Below the pieces are notes generated by a model. It ran no database searches. It worked only from the letters and a program-made list of their open reading frames with translations, and was not told where the DNA came from. Below, one piece after another: positions 1 through 3,812 of a stretch of DNA of 6,254 nt. The stretch spans positions 1-6,254 of the forward strand of contig JAJZNY010000297.1 in the NCBI GenBank assembly GCA_021852245.1. The letters run 5' to 3'. Made by a program: the position numbers and the translations under genes. Position 1 is the stretch's first letter. Each line of letters begins with the position of its first letter. This DNA is from Planctomycetota bacterium. GTDB lineage: Bacteria; Planctomycetota; Phycisphaerae; WQYP01.

Positions 1-2
1 AA

Positions 3-377
3 TCCGTCACCTTCCCTCTCGGTAAACAGCCCGCCACACTTGCCATGGCTGCTGGTTATCCTTCGCAGACACCTGCGGGACCGGCCGAATCTCAAAAGCT
101 CGGTGTAACAGTTTCGCCGGTCACGCCCAAGACCGCCAAGATGTATGGATTATCCTCGCCGCACGGTGTTCTCGTGACGGGATTGCAATCTGGCAGCATC
201 CTGCTCGAGGACGGCGTGGAACCGGGGGATATCATCGTCAGCGTTCAAGGCCACCGGGTGAATTCTCCTGCCCAATTCAATCGTATTCTGAAGAAACTGA
301 ATCTCGCTAAAGGGATTCGGATGTCGGTCAGAGGACGCTCCGGAACTGAACGATACATCTTTGTTCAGAAAAACTGA
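3..377 (+). CDS. HtrA/Do-family (DegP/DegQ-like) serine protease, C-terminal PDZ fragment (5' end outside window)
   Basis: The frame is open from the left edge and ends at TGA 375-377, leaving 124 residues. The first ~14 residues (SVTFPLGKQPATLAM) resemble the end of a PDZ domain (the 'V-T-L-G-x-x-P' strand of Do proteases). An alanine/proline-rich linker follows, then a nearly complete PDZ domain: LGVTVSPVTPKTAKMYGL, GVLVTGLQSGS, GVEPGDIIVSVQGHRVNSPAQF and a closing strand ERYIFVQKN. This order fits the PDZ1-PDZ2 tail of trypsin-like Do proteases, which degrade or chaperone misfolded periplasmic proteins and bind substrate C-termini through their PDZ domains. The His-Asp-Ser protease domain lies outside the window, so activity cannot be judged. 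The ATG at 45 is an internal methionine: similarity continues upstream of it. A strong terminator follows 61 bp after the stop, so this is the last gene of its transcript. Another PDZ-bearing protein, such as a site-2 or C-terminal processing protease, is possible but less likely. Confidence 0.8.
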   Translation, partial: SVTFPLGKQPATLAMAAGYPSQTPAGPAESQKLGVTVSPVTPKTAKMYGLSSPHGVLVTGLQSGSILLEDGVEPGDIIVSVQGHRVNSPAQFNRILKKLNLAKGIRMSVRGRSGTERYIFVQKN

Positions 378-438
378 TATCGCGACAGTGCAGCTTCGGC
401 TGACAAGGCCTATTCTCCTCATGGGCCTCCCTCAAGCG

Positions 439-474
439 AGCCTCGACGGTTTAATCCGTCGGGGCTTGTTTTTC
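439..474 (+). terminator. Rho-independent terminator after the PDZ protease gene
   Basis: An 11-bp stem (AGCCTCGACGG at 439-449 with CCGTCGGGGCT at 456-466, one T-G wobble) closes a 6-nt loop, tttaat. It is followed directly by the T-rich tract ttgtttttc. Stem, loop and U-tract are in canonical order for the + strand. It sits 61 bp beyond the protease stop codon and separates that gene from the glycosidase. Confidence 0.9.
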
Positions 475-565
475 TCACCTGATTTCGGAATACACCCGAA
501 GGAAAACACAAAAGAGGCCGTCACCCTGAAGGATATTTTGGAAGGGCATTTATTCTTGTCGAAGG

Positions 566-586
566 GGGCGGTAACCTAATCCGCCC
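566..586. other. GC-rich intergenic hairpin
   Basis: GGGCGG (566-571) and CCGCCC (581-586) can form a 6-bp all-GC stem around the 9-nt loop taacctaat, with one extra G-T pair outside. No T-tract follows, so this is not a normal intrinsic terminator on the + strand. Its function is unknown and a chance pairing is possible. Confidence 0.35.
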
Positions 587-610
587 TGACAGAACCAACC
601 AACCTGAAAC

Positions 611-631
611 ATGTCATACCCGGTACGACAT
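611..631. promoter_or_regulatory. Candidate transcription-factor operator: 21-bp near-perfect palindrome
   Basis: Half-site ATGTCATACC (611-620) and half-site GGTACGACAT (622-631) flank a central C. Nine of ten base pairs are symmetric; the only mismatch is A at 616 against C at 626. The length and symmetry suit a dimeric helix-turn-helix repressor (GntR- or LacI-like), a class that often controls sugar-degradation genes, but the family cannot be named from the site. It lies about 400 bp before the glycosidase start. That is far for direct repression of a proximal promoter, so the target could instead be a more distal promoter or an unrecognised transcript. Confidence 0.45.
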
Positions 632-1021
632 CATGAAGGGCCGCACCTATATGTATTTTGAGGGTATGCCACATTTGATATCGCGGATATGCCCACAGAT
701 TCCCGGGTATTATCTGAGAGAAAGTCTGTTAAGGTATCGTGCCTGGTGGTCAATACGAGTTCACTCGCCGCGGGAGCGGATTATTCCACCCGCCCCCGCA
801 CTCCCACCCGGCCTTGCAACTCTCTTCCCTACTTCGGTGGGGCGGTCGGAGCCACGCCGAATCCTCGCGCCCACTATGCCTTCTTAACGAAACGGACCAC
901 ACGAGTTAATTACCGTTTATGCGTGCGAAACCTAAACGTTCAAGTAGGATCAGAAACGGGGGCTGAACAACCACTTAATATAACATAACATAGGGATGAT
1001 TCAATCAAGACGTTCGCAATT

Positions 1022-1030
1022 GAGGTAGGA
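1022..1030 (+). promoter_or_regulatory. Ribosome binding site of the GH78-like gene
   Basis: The purine-rich stretch GAGGTAGGA ends one base before the ATG at 1032. It contains GAGG (1022-1025 region) at a normal distance of 6-7 bases from the start. With the signal peptide that follows, it fixes the start at 1032. Confidence 0.6.
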
Positions 1031-1031
1031 A

Positions 1032-2561
1032 ATGAAACGCCAAAATTTTGTCGCATACATCATGAATGTTACCTGTATCGTTTGCCTATCATTGGTTCTA
1101 CCGGCTACCGCCGCATCGAGGCAAAACAAGTTTGCGACCGAGACAATGGGTTTGCCAAAATGGCACCTGATCACGACACCTTCTCCCATCGCGGAACCCT
1201 ATCCAGAACTTCACGGCGGCTCATTCTCCGGTCCAAAGGTGAAATGGTCGCCTGACCCGCTGGTGGCGTATCGATGGAGACACCCGAAAGCGGATTCCGG
1301 CCTTCAAACGTATATCCTCACGCCGGTCGCAGTAAGTACCCGCACACCGAATTCGTTTTCCAATCTTGAGTCGGTGACCCGCCGACGTTGCGATATTACC
1401 GTCAAGGGGACCGGCGCCTTTCGTGTCGATTTTGGAACTGAAAGTGCGGCATGGGTTGAATTTGACAGCCCGGATCTCAGCGGCTGCAAGGTGCAGATGG
1501 GTGTAAGCGAATTCAACGCCCCGGCTCACGAACCCAACCATGCCATCGCTGTACCCGAGAAAATCGGCAATACCTATAGACTGAAGCTCAATAAGAAATA
1601 TTACGAGGGCGTCCGGCTCGCGTGGATATATGTTCGCGACTTTTCAGGTAAGCCGTGGCATATTACCGCAGTGCGGGCTCTCTGCCAGATAAAACCGACA
1701 AATTACAACGGTAGTTTCTCATGCAGTGATTCTATGCTCACCCGTATATGGTATACGGGCGCCTACACCGTGAAGCTGAATCTGTTGAAAAGCTATTTTG
1801 GCGCCATTCTGATGGATCGGGGCGATCGCATTTCATGGGTGGGGGATGCCCATATCGCCCAGTCGACCGCATTGGCCGCGTTTGGAAATTTTAATTTCGT
1901 TCGACACAATCTCAATATCTCCGCCGGTAAAGGGAACAACATTGCCAGCTACTACCTGTATTGGGTATTAAGCCTCGTGGATTATTATCGCTACACCGGC
2001 GATTCGGCCGAACTTCAGAAATATCAGCCTCTGGTGCGCAAACTTCTGCATCAGGCGGCCGCCAACCTCGCACATCCGCGGATCGGGTTTTACGGATGGG
2101 GTGATCGACTTGGAGGATTCGCCAGCGCAGAGAATCCTCAGACGCGGCAGGCCTATCGGATGCTTTTTGTGGAGACTTGCCGACGAGTGGCGTGGGCCTT
2201 CGGCAAAGACGGACACAGACATCTGCGGTCCGTTTATCTGAAAATGGCGGATACCTATGTGGAAAAAATTCAGAGCCGTCCTGCATGGGTGAACTGGGCT
2301 GATATTTTGCCGCCAGCGACGGCATCAACGCGGGTATCCCCACATCGGCGCAGAAGCGAATCCTTTATCGTCGCTGTTTTGCAGACAGATTGGATCGCAT
2401 CGCACTTTCGCCATTCAACGAATATTTTGTGGTTGAGGCGATGGCACGTTTGCACCGGTGGGATCAGGCAATGGAAACCGTGCTGGATGATTGGGGTGGA
2501 CAGATTCATTATGGCGGCACAACATTTTTTGAAGTCTATGAACCAGGTTGGAACAAGATAA
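1032..2561 (+). CDS. GH78-like glycosidase, N-terminal frame (signal peptide, beta-sandwich, first half of catalytic barrel)
   Basis: This frame codes for 509 residues, of which only about the first 425 are authentic. Residues 1-27 are a Sec signal peptide: MKRQN start, hydrophobic stretch to VLPATA, probable cleavage after ATA (27), no lipobox. Residues ~115-220 form a beta-sandwich-like region ending in YYEGVRLAWIYVRDFSG, as in domains preceding the GH78 barrel. NGSFSCSDSMLTRIWYTGAYTVKLN (split here only by description: starts ~226) opens the helical barrel, followed by MDRGDRISWVGDAH (261-274). This matches the GH78 block D-C-P-x-R-E-R-x-G-W-x-G-D, but with Leu260 at the first Asp position and Asp265 at the Glu position. 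After residue 425 the frame runs into about 84 residues of arginine/tryptophan-rich, unrelated sequence ending at TAA 2559-2561, the signature of a frameshift. Without the second half it lacks the predicted catalytic base. Confidence 0.75.
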   Translation: MKRQNFVAYIMNVTCIVCLSLVLPATAASRQNKFATETMGLPKWHLITTPSPIAEPYPELHGGSFSGPKVKWSPDPLVAYRWRHPKADSGLQTYILTPVAVSTRTPNSFSNLESVTRRRCDITVKGTGAFRVDFGTESAAWVEFDSPDLSGCKVQMGVSEFNAPAHEPNHAIAVPEKIGNTYRLKLNKKYYEGVRLAWIYVRDFSGKPWHITAVRALCQIKPTNYNGSFSCSDSMLTRIWYTGAYTVKLNLLKSYFGAILMDRGDRISWVGDAHIAQSTALAAFGNFNFVRHNLNISAGKGNNIASYYLYWVLSLVDYYRYTGDSAELQKYQPLVRKLLHQAAANLAHPRIGFYGWGDRLGGFASAENPQTRQAYRMLFVETCRRVAWAFGKDGHRHLRSVYLKMADTYVEKIQSRPAWVNWADILPPATASTRVSPHRRRSESFIVAVLQTDWIASHFRHSTNILWLRRWHVCTGGIRQWKPCWMIGVDRFIMAAQHFLKSMNQVGTR

Positions 2562-3598
2562 TCCGCACCAATGGTGGCATCCCAAGCATGATCTGCGGTC
2601 CTACCAGTCTTTGCCACCCGTGGAGTTCAGGATGCACGACATGGCTTACCCAATGGGTAGCAGGCATCCGTCCCACGACACCTGGTTTCGCGACGGTGGA
2701 TATCATTCCACACCTGGGGCGAACCTTGACATGGGTAGAAGCCACGGCGCCGACACCACACGGTACTATCGCCGAATCCTTGAATGTTAATAGCGGGATC
2801 GGAAAATTCATTATTCCCCCCGGCGTTGTAGCCAGAATTGGTGTTCCCAAGGTTGATCGTCAGATCACCTCCCTGACCGTCAACGGGCATGCCGTGTGGC
2901 GGAATGGACACTTTTTGGAGTGTCCCGGCGTTAAAAAGGTGGAGCAGACACAAAATTTTGTTTACTTGATCGGCGTGGCCACCGGGCGCTATTCGCTGAG
3001 AATGGCTTATCGCGGTCGGACACCTCCATTCCTGCCGGAGCCATTCATCTACCCCGTTAAAGTGTTGGGCCAGGATTCGATCACACAAGGTAATTGGGGG
3101 GGGATTTATGGCCGTGATGGGTATGTTCTGTTCGCAGACGGGCCGCACGACACCGATATTGAACGTCTTCCGTCTTACGTGCAATCAGTGCATGGTCGAT
3201 GGGGGCATAAGACGCGGTGGCCAACCTCCGGGGCTGATGTCCGCGCTCTGGCCATCAATTCCCGTAATGGATTGCATCATCGCCCGGCGGGGGTTTTTTA
3301 TTCCGATCTCACGTCTCAGGCACCTCAGTCCGTGGTTGATATTCGTCTTAAACATCGACGGCATTATCGATTGGCCTTATACGCCGTCGATTTTGATCGT
3401 CAGCATCGTAAGGAAACTATCATGGTTCACGATCTGCGCACTGGAAAACTCCTTGCGCCCGTGCAGGCCTTTTCCCATTTCTCCCGGGGAAAATACATGG
3501 TCTTTGAGTGTGACGGAAGCGTGCGGATAACCATGAGTCCGATTCGGGGCGGCAATGCGGTGTTAAGCGGAGTGTTTTTCGATCCCCCAGGCGGATGA
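2390..3598 (+). CDS. GH78-like glycosidase, C-terminal frame (second half of barrel, GH78 C domain, accessory module)
   Basis: The frame is open from 2303, just after a TGA at 2300-2302. TTG 2390 and ATG 2441 are formal starts, but neither has a ribosome binding site, and similarity begins at the shift, so this is a continuation rather than a gene of its own. Authentic sequence starts FAASDGINAGIPTSAQK. GH78 hallmarks follow: NEYFVVEAMARLHRWDQA, a hairpin helix pair; GGTTFFEVYEP with the candidate base Glu501 (full-length numbering); SLCHPWSSG (His529, Trp531); then VAGIRPTTPGF and ATAPTPHGTI, typical of the GH78 C-terminal beta domain. From ~676 a distinct module begins (DSITQGNWGGIYGRDGYVLF) and ends with GGNAVLSGVFFDP. 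Similar modules end other large secreted bacterial enzymes; a binding role is inference. No signal peptide exists in this frame, so alone it would stay cytoplasmic. Confidence 0.75.
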   Translation: MDRIALSPFNEYFVVEAMARLHRWDQAMETVLDDWGGQIHYGGTTFFEVYEPGWNKIIRTNGGIPSMICGPTSLCHPWSSGCTTWLTQWVAGIRPTTPGFATVDIIPHLGRTLTWVEATAPTPHGTIAESLNVNSGIGKFIIPPGVVARIGVPKVDRQITSLTVNGHAVWRNGHFLECPGVKKVEQTQNFVYLIGVATGRYSLRMAYRGRTPPFLPEPFIYPVKVLGQDSITQGNWGGIYGRDGYVLFADGPHDTDIERLPSYVQSVHGRWGHKTRWPTSGADVRALAINSRNGLHHRPAGVFYSDLTSQAPQSVVDIRLKHRRHYRLALYAVDFDRQHRKETIMVHDLRTGKLLAPVQAFSHFSRGKYMVFECDGSVRITMSPIRGGNAVLSGVFFDPPGG

Positions 3599-3648
3599 CA
3601 ATATCGCGGTTCTGGGTATCGAAATTCAAATGCCTCGCGGCCTATCGA

Positions 3649-3678
3649 AACCAAGCTCATCATGGTGAGACCTTGGTT
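3649..3678. other. Intergenic bulged hairpin between the glycosidase and lptD
   Basis: AACCAAG (3649-3655) pairs with CTTGGTT (3672-3678), and the next CTCA (3656-3659) pairs with TGAG (3666-3669). This gives 11 base pairs with a 2-nt AC bulge and the 6-nt loop tcatgg. It starts 50 bp after the glycosidase stop. No T-tract follows, so it may be a Rho-dependent or 3'-end-protecting structure rather than an intrinsic terminator. Two copies of TATCGAAA (3617-3624 and 3643-3650) lie just before or at its left edge. Confidence 0.5.
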
Positions 3679-3782
3679 CATCCTCATGTCCACTTGCATG
3701 GTTGAACGATCCGGAAATCTGAGGACTGCTGACACTCGCTAAACTCGTCAAATGAAGCTAAACTCTCCGCGTGTGGTTTGGC

Positions 3783-3812
3783 TTGAATGAGCGCCGTGTG
3801 AAGTCGTATAAA
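3783..3812 (+). promoter_or_regulatory. Weak sigma70-like promoter candidate at the lptD start
   Basis: TTGAAT (3783-3788) and TATAAA (3807-3812) are separated by 18 bp, matching 4/6 and 5/6 of the sigma70 consensus. If real, transcription would begin near 3819, downstream of the GTG 3798 and TTG 3813 starts that best supply the signal peptide, so the two interpretations conflict. It may be chance or may drive a shorter product. Confidence 0.2.

Larger units (their letters stand above)
475..1031. other. Long intergenic region without a convincing gene
   Basis: About 550 bp lie between the terminator and the glycosidase. Short open frames exist (for example 633-887 and 689-988), but their translations show no recognisable domain, they overlap one another, and no ribosome binding site precedes them. 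What can be seen is structure: a hairpin at 566-586, AACC repeated three times at 593-604, the palindrome at 611-631, the inverted repeat ATATC-gcg-GATAT at 678-690, imperfect direct repeats at 665-673 and 688-697, a C-rich stretch around 787-815, and AAACGG/CCGTTT arms at 890-918. An AT-rich stretch (TTAATATAACATAACAT, 975-991) lies 40-57 bp before the glycosidase start and may hold its -10 element, but no convincing -35 is paired with it. No tRNA, rRNA or known riboswitch was recognised. Confidence 0.6.
1032..3598 (+). pseudogene. Secreted GH78-like (alpha-L-rhamnosidase-type) glycoside hydrolase, frameshifted
   Basis: Two overlapping frames encode one protein. Reading 1032 to the T4 run at 2305-2308, adding one T, then following the -1 frame to TGA 3596-3598 gives 855 residues with no other interruption. 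Order of parts: signal peptide (1-27), N-terminal beta-sandwich (~115-220), alpha/alpha-barrel core (~230-540) with the motif DRGDRISWVGD (262-272) and TTFFEVYEP (general-base candidate Glu501), the C-terminal beta domain typical of GH78 (~545-655), and an extra module (~676-851). Family knowledge: GH78 enzymes remove terminal alpha-L-rhamnose from plant or bacterial glycans by inversion. Secretion suggests action in the periplasm or outside the cell. The break is a genuine inactivating mutation or a homopolymer sequencing error; no classical slippery heptamer is present for programmed -1 shifting. The exact sugar substrate is not provable here. Confidence 0.75.

Noticed and set aside
391..402. 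CAGC-TTCG-GCTG mini-hairpin with a UUCG tetraloop
   Set aside because: It has only four base pairs and no T-tract; the real terminator lies further on at 439-474.
361..579. 72-codon + strand frame after the protease gene
   Set aside because: It overlaps the protease end and runs straight through the terminator stem-loop at 439-466, so it is unlikely to be translated.
890..918. AAACGG/CCGTTT inverted repeat
   Set aside because: Six-base arms 17 bp apart in a region of this length are expected by chance, and no promoter or repeat partner accompanies them.
689..988. 99-codon + strand frame in the intergenic region
   Set aside because: Its composition changes from Ser/Val-rich to Pro/Arg-rich along the C-rich DNA. 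It overlaps another frame (633-887), has no ribosome binding site, and shows no domain.
2303..2309. Programmed -1 ribosomal frameshift at GAT ATT TTG
   Set aside because: No X XXY YYZ slippery heptamer exists in the zero frame and no clear stimulatory hairpin was seen just downstream. A one-base loss in the T run explains the break more simply.
1912..2343. 143-codon - strand frame within the glycosidase gene
   Set aside because: It is the antisense shadow of the conserved barrel segment and shows no domain of its own.
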